Shown: positions 16,824 through 25,520 of the stretch, piece after piece | How positions within the stretch are numbered: position 1 is the stretch's first letter | Layout: each line of letters opens with the position of its first letter | Source of the DNA: Palsa-504 sp963744575 | GTDB taxonomy: Bacteria; Actinomycetota; Actinomycetes; Streptosporangiales; Streptosporangiaceae | Assembly: GCA_963744575.1 (NCBI GenBank) | Contig: CAVUUF010000008.1 | Location: 124,001-188,000 of the forward strand | Direction of reading: 5' to 3' | Length of the DNA: 64,000 bases | The notes under the pieces: model-generated | Database searches by the model: none | Told to the model about the DNA's origin: nothing | Seen by the model: the letters and a program-made list of their open reading frames with translations, nothing else | Translations under genes and position numbers: made by a program

Positions 16824-18079
16824 CCGCCCGCCTTCCCGTCGCGGGCGGGACCAATGCTCGAACCCATGCCGTTCGGCCTCAATTCTTCTGGTTCGGCCAG
16901 CCAGCGGCGGATCTCGGCGCCGTGCTGGTCCAGGGCCGGCGGCGGCAGCCGGTAGCTGGCCGGGGTCGCGGAGAAGGTGATCGGGTGGCGGACCGACGGC
17001 ATCGCGTCGTCGCCCGGTCCCGCGGTGACCACCGGCTCGAGCCCCACCTCGGTGGCGAACGCCACCCCCTGGTCGATGGTGTTGATCGGCCCGCAGGGCA
17101 CCCCGGCCCCGGTCAGCTCGCGGAACCACTCCATCTTGGGCCGGGTCTGCAGCCGCTCGACCAGCAGCGGCCGCAGCTCGTCGCGGTTGGCCGTGCGGTC
17201 CTCGTTGCGGCCGAACCGCGGGTCGTCGGGCAGCTCGGGGACGCCCAGGACCTGCGCCAGCTTGCGGAACTGCACATCGTTGCCCGCGGTGATGATCAGC
17301 TCGCCGTCGGCGCAGGGGAGCGGCTCGTAGGGGAACAGGCTGGGGTGGCTGTTGCCCATCCGGAACGGGACCACCCCCCCGGCCACGAAGGCGCCGGTCT
17401 GGTTGACCAGGCCGGACATGGCCGAGGCCAGCAGGCTGATCTCTATGTGCTGCCCGCGGCCGGCCTGGTGCCGGTGGTTGAGCGCGGCCAGGACCCCGAT
17501 GGTGGTGTGCAGCCCGGAGATCACGTCGAACACGGCCACCCCGGCCCGGTACGGCTCGCCGTCCGGATCCCCGGTCACGCTCATCAGGCCGGAGACGGCC
17601 TGCACGATCAGGTCGTAGCCGGGCAGCGGCGCCCCCTTCGGGCCGCTGCCGAACCCGCTGATCGAGGCGTATACCACGGCCGGGTTGGCGGCCGAGACGG
17701 CCTCGTAGTCCAGGCCGAACCGGGCCAGGCCGCCCGGCTTGAAGTTCTCGATGAGGACGTCGGCGCGCCGCGCGAGCTCGGTGGCCAGGGCCAGGTCGTC
17801 GGGGTCACGCAGGTTAAGAGCGACCGAGCGCTTGTTGCGGTTGACGCTCAGGTAATAGGTCGAGATGCCGTCCCGGACCGGCGGCTGCCAGGTGCGGGTG
17901 TCGTCCCCGCCCGGGCCCTCGACCTTGACGACCTCCGCCCCCATGTCGGCCAGCAGCATCGTCGCGTACGGCCCGGCCAGGATCCGGGAGAAGTCCGCCA
18001 CCAGCAGCCCGGCCAGCGGTCCGCTCGCCGCCGGCGCCCCGGCCGCCTCGTCGTCCGGCCGCTGCCGGTCCACCGTCAT
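16820..18079 (-). CDS. CaiB/BaiF family III CoA transferase
   Basis: 419 residues with classic family III signatures: GLLVADFSRILAGPYATMLL, LGAEVVKVE-type MGAEVVKVEGP, YYLSVNRNKRSVALNLRDP, ADVLIENFKPGG and PGYDLIVQAVSGLMSVTG. The Asp in the PGYDL-type motif region fits the catalytic aspartate. These enzymes move CoA between organic acids. It is the first gene of the operon with the lyase and LigBA, so its likely role is to activate a ring-cleavage product for the lyase. The start at 18,079 faces a divergent amidohydrolase across 109 bases. Confidence 0.93.
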   Translation of the reverse strand: MTVDRQRPDDEAAGAPAASGPLAGLLVADFSRILAGPYATMLLADMGAEVVKVEGPGGDDTRTWQPPVRDGISTYYLSVNRNKRSVALNLRDPDDLALATELARRADVLIENFKPGGLARFGLDYEAVSAANPAVVYASISGFGSGPKGAPLPGYDLIVQAVSGLMSVTGDPDGEPYRAGVAVFDVISGLHTTIGVLAALNHRHQAGRGQHIEISLLASAMSGLVNQTGAFVAGGVVPFRMGNSHPSLFPYEPLPCADGELIITAGNDVQFRKLAQVLGVPELPDDPRFGRNEDRTANRDELRPLLVERLQTRPKMEWFRELTGAGVPCGPINTIDQGVAFATEVGLEPVVTAGPGDDAMPSVRHPITFSATPASYRLPPPALDQHGAEIRRWLAEPEELRPNGMGSSIGPARDGKAGG

Positions 18080-18107
18080 CGCGCTAAAGTCCTCTCGACG
18101 CTCAGAG

Positions 18108-18124
18108 TGTCCGTCCTACGGACA
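18108..18124. promoter_or_regulatory. Operator-like dyad between CoA transferase and amidohydrolase
   Basis: TGTCCGT-CCT-ACGGACA is a perfect 7-base inverted repeat with a 3-base spacer. It sits midway in the 109-base divergent gap, where one dimeric repressor could control both transcripts. No regulator gene lies next to it. This links the amidohydrolase to the ring-cleavage operon as one regulon (inference). Confidence 0.55.
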
Positions 18125-18188
18125 GCCGTCCATGCATGCGGTAGGCACTAGCCTAGACCGGCAAGATTCTCTATCTTCGGAGGTTTCG

Positions 18189-19667
18189 ATGGCGAACCCT
18201 GACGCGGAAGCGGCAACCCAGTCGGCCCGACGTCCGGTCGTGCTGCGCGGCGGCGCGGTGCTCACCATGGACGACGCGCACACCGTCCTGACCGACGCGG
18301 ACGTGCTGGTCGAGGGGGACAGGATCGCCGCGGTCGGGCCGCGCCTGCAGGCCCCCGAGGGCGCGCTCGAGATCGACGCGAGCGGCGGCATCGTGATGCC
18401 GGGGATGATCGACACCCACCGGCACATGTGGCAGACGGCGATGCGCGCCTACGGCGCGGACTGGACCTTGACCCAGTACTTCGTCTGGAACTACCTGGAA
18501 CACGGCCGGAAGTTCCGCCCCGAGGACATCCACGCGGGCAACCTCGTCTCGGCCTGGGAGTCCCTCGAGGCGGGCGTGACCACCACGGTGGACTGGTCGC
18601 ACAATCTGCACACCCCCGACCACGCCGAGGCCGCCATTGACGCGCTGCGCGCGGTGCCCGGGCGGTTCGTCCTCGCCTACGGGAACATTCAGGCCGGTCC
18701 CTGGGAGTGGACCGCCGATCCCGCCTTCCGGTCGTTCTTCAGCCGGCACTCCGCCGATGACATGCTCCGGTTCCAGATCGCCTTCGACGTCACCGGCGAT
18801 CCGGCCTTCCCGGAGAAGGCGGCGTTCGAGGTGGCCCGCGAGCTCGGCCTGGCCGTCACTACCCACGCCGGCGTGTGGGGCGCCACCAACGACGACGGCA
18901 TCCGGCTCATGCACGAGCACGGGTTCATGGCCCCGGAGACGGTCTACGTGCACGCGGCCACCCTGAGCGCCGACTCCTACCAGCGCATCGCCGCCACCGG
19001 AGGAACCATCTCGGTGTCGACGGAATCCGAGCAGAGCGCGGGGCAGGGTTACCCGCCCACCTGGCAGGTCCGCCGCCACGGCATCCCGGTCGCGCTGTCC
19101 ATGGACACCAGCGTCTGGTGGAGTGGCGACCTGTTCTCGGCCATGCGCACCACCCTGGGCGCCGACCGGGCCCGCGAGCACCTCGAGGCGCACATGAAGG
19201 GCGAGACCGTGACCCACCACGCGCTGCGCGCCGAGCACGTCGTTGACTGGGCCACCCGGGGCGGCGCCCGCGCCCTGGGCCGGGACGACCTGGGCCGCCT
19301 CCAGCCGGGCTCCAAGGCCGACGTGGTGCTGATCAAGAACGACAGCTCGCCGGTCTCGTTCCCGCTGGTGAATCCCTACGGCCACGTCGCCTTCCAGGCC
19401 CAGCGCGGCGACGTGCACACCGTCCTGGTGGACGGGCGGGTGGTCAAGCACGAGCACAAGCTGGCCGGCGCCGACCTCGGCGCGGTGCGGCGCGCCGTCG
19501 AGGCCACCGTGGATTACCTGCGTGCCGAGCTCGGCGAGGAGGCCTGGGCGGCGGGGATGAACCCGGACCTGCCGTCCACCGAAGTGCTGGACAACCCGTA
19601 CCAGTACACCGAGTTCAAGTCCGAGTCCACGCACGGCGCGCGCGGCAGCCTGTTCGGCGAGGAATAG
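18189..19667 (+). CDS. Amidohydrolase-superfamily enzyme (chlorohydrolase/deaminase-like)
   Basis: 492 residues. The metal-binding motif HxH appears in MIDTHRHMWQTAM, with later TTHAG, YVHAATLS and ALSMDTSVW supplying further metal ligands; AELGRDDLG-type ALGRDDLGRLQPGSKADVVL closes the domain. This arrangement resembles the AtzA/TrzN and SsnA cytosine-deaminase-like subgroup, which removes amino or halide groups from heterocycles. ATG at 18,189 follows GGAGG. It is divergent from the CoA transferase operon, so it may supply the ring compound that LigAB opens; the substrate is unknown. Confidence 0.88.
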   Translation: MANPDAEAATQSARRPVVLRGGAVLTMDDAHTVLTDADVLVEGDRIAAVGPRLQAPEGALEIDASGGIVMPGMIDTHRHMWQTAMRAYGADWTLTQYFVWNYLEHGRKFRPEDIHAGNLVSAWESLEAGVTTTVDWSHNLHTPDHAEAAIDALRAVPGRFVLAYGNIQAGPWEWTADPAFRSFFSRHSADDMLRFQIAFDVTGDPAFPEKAAFEVARELGLAVTTHAGVWGATNDDGIRLMHEHGFMAPETVYVHAATLSADSYQRIAATGGTISVSTESEQSAGQGYPPTWQVRRHGIPVALSMDTSVWWSGDLFSAMRTTLGADRAREHLEAHMKGETVTHHALRAEHVVDWATRGGARALGRDDLGRLQPGSKADVVLIKNDSSPVSFPLVNPYGHVAFQAQRGDVHTVLVDGRVVKHEHKLAGADLGAVRRAVEATVDYLRAELGEEAWAAGMNPDLPSTEVLDNPYQYTEFKSESTHGARGSLFGEE

Positions 19668-20207
19668 CCCCGGCATGGCGGCGCTGGCCGACGAGGAGCT
19701 CGCACCCGGCGTCCGTTGCTCACCACCGCGGGCGAGATAAGCGCCGAATGGGCGATCTGGCTTTCCCGCCCGCAGGTGGAAATCTCCCGGCGCGAGGAGC
19801 CTGGTTTGGTGACCGCGTGAGCTCGTTCGTACGCACAAATATTCGATAGGAATTGTCGTCGGAATATGTCCCGAAAGAGCCGGAAGGCACCCTGCGGAGT
19901 ATTGATGACACGCCGTGCGACCTGGACATCTGTGTCATGAGCGCAACAAAGGGGGAGCATTAGCGCTGAGAAGACAATCCGTTGCCAGGAAGGTCACGCC
20001 AATGCTCCCGGAGCCGACCCTACCAAAACGGCGGCGTACCGCCCCGGCTCAGCCGCAGCCGGGGGCGATGACGCCGTTGTTCGCGGTGCCGGACAGCCCT
20101 GACATAAGGCCGTCGCCGGGCCGCCGGGATACGCGGCGCCGGCCCGCGGTCCCCGGCCGAATTCGCGCCAGACCCGTGCCGGTAACGGGCGCAAAGAGGC
20201 GGCCGAT
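19668..20207. other. 540-base gap with no confident gene
   Basis: Contains a short frame ending EEPGLVTA near 19,820 and an AT-richer patch (19,830-19,930) that could hold promoters. Frames across 19,915-20,214 are Pro/Arg-rich and look like non-coding GC-rich sequence. I see no RNA gene. Confidence 0.4.
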
Positions 20208-20396
20208 TTGCTGACCGTCACGTCGGAGCGGCTCCGCCGCGCGCTGGGGCGCAGTTTCCTGCGCTACGGCGTTTCCGGCGACGTGGAGACCGCCGTACAC
20301 GCCGCGATGAACATCATCGAGCCGGTGCTCGACGCGCGGGACACCGAGATCCTGCGGCTGAGACGGCTGATGGGGGCCAAGCTCCCCGGCCGGTAG
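20208..20396 (+). CDS. Small hypothetical protein
   Basis: About 62 residues from a TTG start: LTVTSERLRRALGRSFLRYG, then VETAVHAAMNIIEPVLDARD and TEILRLRRLMGAKLPGR. Balanced composition and helical heptad-like spacing suggest it is real; AGAGGC lies a few bases upstream. The start is uncertain because the frame stays open upstream (KEAAD). Family not recognised. Confidence 0.45.
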   Translation: MLTVTSERLRRALGRSFLRYGVSGDVETAVHAAMNIIEPVLDARDTEILRLRRLMGAKLPGR

Positions 20397-20486
20397 CTAG
20401 CGTGCGGCGGACCGGTACGGCTATCGTCGCCATCGACGATCGCTTCGGCTGCCCGCCGCCAGCCCGTGTCCCTTGAGGAGACGCAC

Positions 20487-20692
20487 GTGCCCGGACTGGG
20501 TCTTGCGGTGGAACACGAGGTGCGGTCACGGCTCGGCGCGGCGGACGCCGACGCGTTCCTGGCCCGGCTCGAGCTGCTCTCCGACGACATCACCGGGTCG
20601 CTCGGCCCGGTCTACGGCGGCGTGACCGACACCGGCGCGCTCGCCGCCGAACTGGTGCTCGACGCGCTGCGCGCGAGCGGGCCGAGGCGAGG
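20487..20692 (+). pseudogene. 5' fragment, possibly of an alpha-amylase/amylosucrase-type enzyme
   Basis: From a GTG with GAGGAGA five bases upstream the frame reads GLGLAVEHEVRSRLG, AFLARLELLSDDITGSLGPV and YGGVTDTGALAAELVL. The pattern FLARL-x(n)-DI-x(3)-L-x(2)-VYG resembles the helical N-terminus of GH13 amylosucrase-like enzymes. Near 20,690 homology stops and the DNA continues as the antisense of an alpha/beta hydrolase. The rest of the gene is missing. The family call is tentative; the truncation is clear. Confidence 0.45.
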
Positions 20693-20873
20693 CATGTTCG
20701 CCGATGGCACCGACCACGGCGTCGGCGTAGGCGGGCAGGCCCTGGCCCTCGTCGTCGGCCGGCAGGTCCACCGCGAACGCGTCGTAGCCGCGTTCCCGCA
20801 GGCCGGCCTCGACCAGGTGCCAGCTCCAGCCCCGGCCGCCCGCGCCCGGGATCAGCACCACGGGAACGCTCAT
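20688..20873 (-). pseudogene. 5' fragment of an alpha/beta hydrolase
   Basis: Starts MSVPVVLIPGAGGRGWSWHL and runs through ERGYDAFAVDLPADDEG and YADAVVGAIGEH, the exact N-terminal pattern of alpha/beta hydrolases with the oxyanion-hole HG/PG loop. The nucleophile elbow (GxSxG) should follow but is absent; at about 20,690 the sequence turns into the opposite-strand fragment. The promoter side carries a half copy of the dispersed palindrome. Confidence 0.6.
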
Positions 20874-20956
20874 GCCCGGCCTCCCTCCAGCTCGGAATCC
20901 TTTTGTACCGAACGGGCAGGGCGCGTGCCCCGGCGCCCGCGCGTGCCTCACCGGCG

Positions 20957-22015
20957 TCAGGGCGGGGGCGAACCCCCGCTGACCAGGGCGGCGCCGCTGG
21001 CGTTGCCCTCCCGGGTCATGGCCGCCAGCGCTCCGGCCCGGCCGAGCAGGTACCGGTTGTAGAACGCCAGCGTGACCCGGGCCACCAGCTGCTCGGCCGG
21101 GTTCGTGCCCGTGTACGGGGTCATGTGGTCCAGGCCGAACAGGTCCAGGTAGTACCGGGCGCGCTCGCCGTCCGCGCGGTACAGCTGCAGGCTGGTCCCC
21201 GGCGGGTTGATGGTGTCGGCGCTGCCCTGCACGAACAGCATCGGCGGCGCGCCGTGCGCGAAGTACGGCCCCGGCATCAGCGGCCACTCCGCCCCGGAGA
21301 GCACCGCCACGGCGGTCAGCCGGTGGTCGGTGCAGCAGCCGTTGGCGGCCAGCGCGGCCACCGTGTCGCCGCCGTCGGACTGGCCGGCCGCGCCGACCTC
21401 GTGCCGGTCGAGCAGGCCGTGGAACACCTCGCCCGGCTCGGCGCTCAGCTCGAGCAGCCTGCTCAGGGCGTAGCTGACGTCCCTGGGCTGGTTCACCAGG
21501 TCCGCCTCGTAGGGGTCGGCGACCTGGCAGCTGGTGCGCGGGAAGTCCACCGCCGCGACCACGTAGCCGGCGCTGGCCCAGGACCTCAGCAGCGCCGAGT
21601 ACCGGCCGCCGCACTGCATGAACCCGGGCGCGAACATGATCAGCGGAAGCGGCCCGGCGGCCGGGCGCGGCCCGGCCAGCGGATACCAGACCACGGTGGC
21701 CAGTGTGCGCGGGCCGAGGTCCTCGCCCGCCACGCCGGTGTGCGCGGGCTCGGTGAAGGCCAGCTGCCGCTCGCCGACCTGGTAACGGCCCAGGCTCCCG
21801 ACTGTGGCGGCGGGCCGGGCGGAGGCGCTGGCCGCGGGCCGGGCCGGGGACGTCGCCTGCCTCAGCTGCGCTGTGCGGCTCGGCTGCGTCGTGGCCGGCG
21901 TCGGCGTGCTGACCGCCGGCCGCGCCTGGCCGCCGCACGCGCTGGCCAGGCCGAGCACGACGGCGATCAGCGCACCGGCGGCTATCCGCCCGGCTTTCCT
22001 GGCGGCTGGCTTCAC
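20957..22015 (-). CDS. Secreted alpha/beta-hydrolase lipoprotein
   Basis: 352 residues. A signal peptide with lipobox (LGLASAC at about residues 21-27) predicts membrane anchoring. A Pro/Thr/Ser-rich linker follows (residues 30-70). The hydrolase core has MFAPGFMQCGGRYSALLRSW, the nucleophile elbow GQSDGGDTVAALA (Ser as nucleophile), MLFVQGSADTINPP with the acid residue, and LFGLDHMTPYTG with the His. The arrangement resembles the PAF-acetylhydrolase/chlorophyllase-like dienelactone hydrolase group. Substrate unknown. Confidence 0.82.
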   Translation of the reverse strand: MKPAARKAGRIAAGALIAVVLGLASACGGQARPAVSTPTPATTQPSRTAQLRQATSPARPAASASARPAATVGSLGRYQVGERQLAFTEPAHTGVAGEDLGPRTLATVVWYPLAGPRPAAGPLPLIMFAPGFMQCGGRYSALLRSWASAGYVVAAVDFPRTSCQVADPYEADLVNQPRDVSYALSRLLELSAEPGEVFHGLLDRHEVGAAGQSDGGDTVAALAANGCCTDHRLTAVAVLSGAEWPLMPGPYFAHGAPPMLFVQGSADTINPPGTSLQLYRADGERARYYLDLFGLDHMTPYTGTNPAEQLVARVTLAFYNRYLLGRAGALAAMTREGNASGAALVSGGSPPP

Positions 22016-22042
22016 GGGCCGGAGTCTAGCCGCCGGATGACC

Positions 22043-22561
22043 TCAGCCGTCGAGGGTCTTCAGCTCCCGGCGCATCACCTTGCCGGTGGAGGTCTTGGGC
22101 AGGTCGGGCACGAACCGGACCGAGCGGGGCAGCTTGTAGGCGGCCAGGTGCGGGCGGCAGTGCGCGATGATCTCGGCCTCGGTGGCGGTGCCGCCGGGCC
22201 GGAGCACCACGTAGGCGCGGGCCAGCTCGCCCTTGGTGTCGTCGGGCACCGAGCCGACGGCGACCATGGCCACCGCGGGATGGGCGGCGACCACGCGTTC
22301 GATCTCGGCCGGGTAGACGTTGAACCCGCCGGTGAGGATCAGGTCCTTCTTGCGGTCGACGACGAAGTAGTGGCCCTCCTCGTCCCGGGTGGCGATGTCG
22401 CCGGTGTGCATCCAGCCGTCCGGCTCGATGGTGGCCCGGGTGGCCGCCTCGTTGCCGTAGTAGCCGAGCATGACCAGCGGCCCGCGGATCATCAGCTCGC
22501 CCGGCGTGGCCAAGTGGACCGATTCGATCTTCAACGCCGGCGTGCCGCTGCAACCCACCTT
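22043..22561 (-). pseudogene. Acyl-CoA ligase C-terminal fragment
   Basis: The minus strand reads KVGCSGTPALKIESVHLATP, GELMIRGPLVMLGYYGNE, DGWMHTGDIA, VDRKKDLILTGGFNVYPAEI and ends LPKTSTGKVMRRELKTLDG. These are the C-terminal motifs A5-A10 of the ANL superfamily, including the catalytic Lys in TGKVMRREL. The N-terminal two thirds are missing; upstream of about 22,561 another, plus-strand fragment begins. Confidence 0.8.
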
Positions 22562-22645
22562 CCACACCGGCGTGCTCCCGGGCCAGGCTCCCGCCGCCGG
22601 CCAGCAGCCGGCCAGCGCGCCCGCCACCAACCAGCAGCCGGCCGG

Positions 22646-22912
22646 GTGCATCACTATCCAACGCCGATCGTCGACATCCAGCTGTTCAAATACGACGACT
22701 TCCAGCTCTGGGTCACCGACGAGCAGGGCAACCCCACCGCGGTGGCGCCGGTGGCCGCACGCGGCAGCGGGAACGCCTCCGTGCACGTGCTCTACGCGAC
22801 CCCGGGCTCGCGACTGGCCGCCCAGAAGCAGACGGCGGAGGCCGCGAACACCCCGCTGGTCCTCGGCCCGGACCACCCGATCTCCCAGCAGGCCTACGTC
22901 AATCAGCAGTAG
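22646..22912 (+). pseudogene. 3' fragment of an unrecognised, possibly secreted protein
   Basis: The frame PTPIVDIQLFKYDDFQLWVT, then VHVLYATPGSRLAAQKQTAE and a QQAYVNQQ end looks coding. Upstream, 22,565-22,645 holds a Pro/Ala/Gln linker (GQQPASAPATNQQPAG) in another frame, suggesting a frameshifted linker-bearing protein truncated at about 22,560. A GTG at 22,646 could act as start but has no ribosome site. No family recognised. Confidence 0.4.
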
Positions 22913-23283
22913 CCGGAGCCGCGGCGCTCCCCGCCAACCGGACGCCCGCGGGCGGTCGGCAGGCAGATGGCCGGAATGGCCGAGGGCGCCCCGCCGTCCA
23001 TGGCCGGCGGGGCGCGCTCTGGAGGCCCAACCCGGCACGGCCTGCACACCTGGCACCGGGAAGGGCCGTCATTAATATCACCGATGGTTCTGACCGTTCG
23101 CTGGATAGCATCTGCATATGTGCAGATCATTTGCTTTAGAAAAGATTTAGATTCACTGCATACCTGCCGAAAGGACACCGGCAGCCCCGCCGGCGCCACG
23201 GTGCCCATACCGGCCGGCTCGGGGAACTAGGTCAAAGTGGTGAGCGGGCTGACACCCGGCCCGTTCGGGATCTTTGCTGACGA

Positions 23284-23418
23284 TCACCACGGCTGGCTGC
23301 TGCCGGTGAAGTGGGTCAGCGTGTCGATGTCCTCGGATTTGTAGACGTGGCGCGGCGGGGTGGCGAAGGTGGCGTAGGGTCGGACCCTGATCACCACCCG
23401 GTTCTCCTCGCGTGCCAT
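23284..23418 (-). CDS. Short hypothetical protein
   Basis: About 44 residues, MAREENRVVIRVRPYATFAT and DIDTLTHFTGSSQPW. Composition is protein-like and the frame stays open to 23,472, but neither start has a strong ribosome site. It is divergent from the DUF1992 gene. Function unknown. Confidence 0.35.
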   Translation of the reverse strand: MAREENRVVIRVRPYATFATPPRHVYKSEDIDTLTHFTGSSQPW

Positions 23419-23492
23419 CCGTTCGATCTCGGGCTCCCTTCCGCTGGCGCTGGCCGGTCTCTGACCTATCATGACCGTGAGGGCCCATCTGA

Positions 23493-23996
23493 ATGACGGA
23501 ACGCAAGCCGCCGGAGGTCACCTTCGCCTCGTGGGTTGACCAGCAGATCAACGAGGCGGCGAAGCGGGGCGCCTTCGACAACCTGCCCGGAGCGGGCAAG
23601 CCGCTGCCCCGCTGGGGAGGGGCCGATGACGGCCAGGCCTGGCTGCGGGATTACCTGCGCCGGGAGGGCGTGTCGGCCGAGGAACTCCTGCCCACCCCGC
23701 TGCGGCTGCGCCGGGAAATCGAGCGGCTCACTGGGACGGTGCAGGACCTGCGCTCCGAGCGCGAAGTCCGTGAGGTCGCCCGGGAGCTCAACCGGCGCAT
23801 TCTGGAGTGGCGCCGGATCCCCACCGGGCCGCCGGTCTACCTGCGGCTCGTCGATGAGGAAACGATGGTCGCTCGCTGGCGCGAGGCGCATCCGCGGCCC
23901 GTGGCGCAGCCCCGGCCGGACCAACCCGGTCCGGCCGCCCCGCGGCCCCGGTGGTGGCGCCGCCCCGGCCGCGGGCGACCCGCTCCGGGATCATGA
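23493..23996 (+). CDS. DUF1992 protein (DnaJC28-like domain)
   Basis: 167 residues. EVTFASWVDQQINEAAKRGA and FDNLPGAGKPLPRW match the DUF1992 core, in which the FDNLPGxGKPL motif is nearly invariant. The second half has EIERLTGTVQ and EVARELNRRILEWRR; the tail is basic and Pro-rich. Function unresolved; the eukaryotic homologue carries a J-domain, absent here. Confidence 0.88.
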   Translation: MTERKPPEVTFASWVDQQINEAAKRGAFDNLPGAGKPLPRWGGADDGQAWLRDYLRREGVSAEELLPTPLRLRREIERLTGTVQDLRSEREVREVARELNRRILEWRRIPTGPPVYLRLVDEETMVARWREAHPRPVAQPRPDQPGPAAPRPRWWRRPGRGRPAPGS

Positions 23997-24029
23997 GGTG
24001 GCTGCGCCGGGCTGCGGCCCTGGGCGCTG

Positions 24030-25466
24030 TTACAAGCCGAGCGCCTGGCGCACGTACGGTATGTGGCGCCGGGCGACCGGGATGGTCTCGTGCGTGCGTG
24101 TGTCGGTGGCGAGAAACAGCGTTCCCTTGAAGCCCGGCTCGATTTCTCTCACCCGGCCCAGGTTGACGAGGAATCGCCGGTGCACCCGGAAGAATCCCTT
24201 GCTATCGAGTTCTTGCTCGAGCCGGTCAAGGCCCCGGGTGGCGGCCAGCAGCCGTCCTTGGTCGGTCGCCAGCCAGACATTGTTGTGGTCGGCCTCGGCG
24301 AAGCGGATCTCGCGGGGGGCCAGGAGAACCCATCGGTCATCCCGCAGGGCTACGACCCGGTCGGGAAACGGGCGGGGCTGAGGGGAATCGGGGCCGGGCT
24401 CGGCCAGGGACACCCCGGAGTCGGGCCCACCGGGAGACCCGAAGGCGAGCAGCGCGCCTATCACCTGAGGCCCGGTGAAGACCGGCCGGACCGCGACCGG
24501 GATGGGGGTGTCGAGGAAGGGCACGTAGACCTGCGTTGATCCGCTCCAGCCGGGGTCCTGGCGGGCGCGTTCGGTCACCCGGCGGGCCAGCCGCGGAAGG
24601 GCGGGGAGCTGCGGGGTCCACCGTTGCGCCGGAGCGTAGGCCGGGGTGTCCGCCGGGGTGCCCATCAGCGCGGCGGCCTCGCTGTTGGCGAGCACCACGT
24701 TCCCGGCGGGATCTACCGCGGCGAGCGGCGTCGCAGGCGTCATCCGGGCGTCAGCGAAGGCGGCCGCCAGGAGAGTGCCGCTATGGTGTGCCCGCTGCCG
24801 CAGCTTGGCCTCGGTGGCCGCGGCGACCTTGCGGAGCCACGGCAGCACGGCATCGGGCAGGGGTGTCTTCCAGCACGAGACGTTGAGCACGGCGAGCGGG
24901 TCGTGGGTGACGACATTGCGGATGGCGACGCCGGCGCACCGCCACGCCTGGAACCCCCGGCACCAGTGTTCCGGGCCCCTGACCATGACCGGGCGGTGGC
25001 TTTCCAGGGCGGTTCCCATGCCGTTGGTACCGCTCGCCCATTCCGACCAGGTCGACCAGGCGGCAAGGTTGCTGTCCGCCGCCAGCCGAAGGATCCGCCG
25101 GCTGCCCCAGGAGGCCAGGATCCGCCCGTCGGAATCGGCCACGGTGACCAGGCCGTCGAAGCCGTCGATTTCCCCGGCGGCACAGGTGGCCAGGCCACCG
25201 AGCTCGGCGAACACCACGTCGTGCTCGATCGAGTGCTTGCTCACCTCGGCCGCGGCGGGCGCCCGTTCCAGGCCGGGGTCGACCTCGTATTCCTCGCGGC
25301 ACCGGTACCACGACATGAGGATTTCGGGCCGGACTCCGCGGACGCTGTTTGCTCCGGCGGCGAACCGTTCCCTGGCGGCAGTGATCTTCCTGAGGCTGTC
25401 GCCAGACAGCGCGGTCCCGTTCGTTGCGAGTGGGGCACCGTTCGTCGGACCTTTTGCGCCGTTCAT
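24030..25466 (-). CDS. GAF-domain transcriptional regulator with LytTR DNA-binding domain
   Basis: 478 residues. The N-terminus (VRPEILMSWYRCREEYEVDP) and the following GAF-type sensor (ILRLAADSNLA, WSEWASGTNGMGTALE, MVRGPEHWCRGFQAWRCAGV) match the sensor half of AcoR/MimR-like regulators of alcohol, diol and acetoin catabolism. Instead of a sigma-54 AAA domain it ends in a LytTR domain (about residues 375-478: IRFAEADHNNVWLATDQGRL, KGFFRVHRRFLVNL). ATG at 25,466 follows AAGGGAGA. It is divergent from the alcohol dehydrogenase operon across a dyad, so it is the prime candidate regulator of the PQQ island. Confidence 0.85.
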   Translation of the reverse strand: MNGAKGPTNGAPLATNGTALSGDSLRKITAARERFAAGANSVRGVRPEILMSWYRCREEYEVDPGLERAPAAAEVSKHSIEHDVVFAELGGLATCAAGEIDGFDGLVTVADSDGRILASWGSRRILRLAADSNLAAWSTWSEWASGTNGMGTALESHRPVMVRGPEHWCRGFQAWRCAGVAIRNVVTHDPLAVLNVSCWKTPLPDAVLPWLRKVAAATEAKLRQRAHHSGTLLAAAFADARMTPATPLAAVDPAGNVVLANSEAAALMGTPADTPAYAPAQRWTPQLPALPRLARRVTERARQDPGWSGSTQVYVPFLDTPIPVAVRPVFTGPQVIGALLAFGSPGGPDSGVSLAEPGPDSPQPRPFPDRVVALRDDRWVLLAPREIRFAEADHNNVWLATDQGRLLAATRGLDRLEQELDSKGFFRVHRRFLVNLGRVREIEPGFKGTLFLATDTRTHETIPVARRHIPYVRQALGL

Positions 25467-25520
25467 CCCATCTCCCTTGGGCGGCGGGGAGAAGCGTTCC
25501 AGGATCGTTAGCGGACGCAA

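Noticed and set aside
18171..19838. 555-codon minus-strand frame opposite the amidohydrolase
   Set aside because: His/Gly/Arg-rich shadow with no domain, while the plus strand has complete amidohydrolase motifs.
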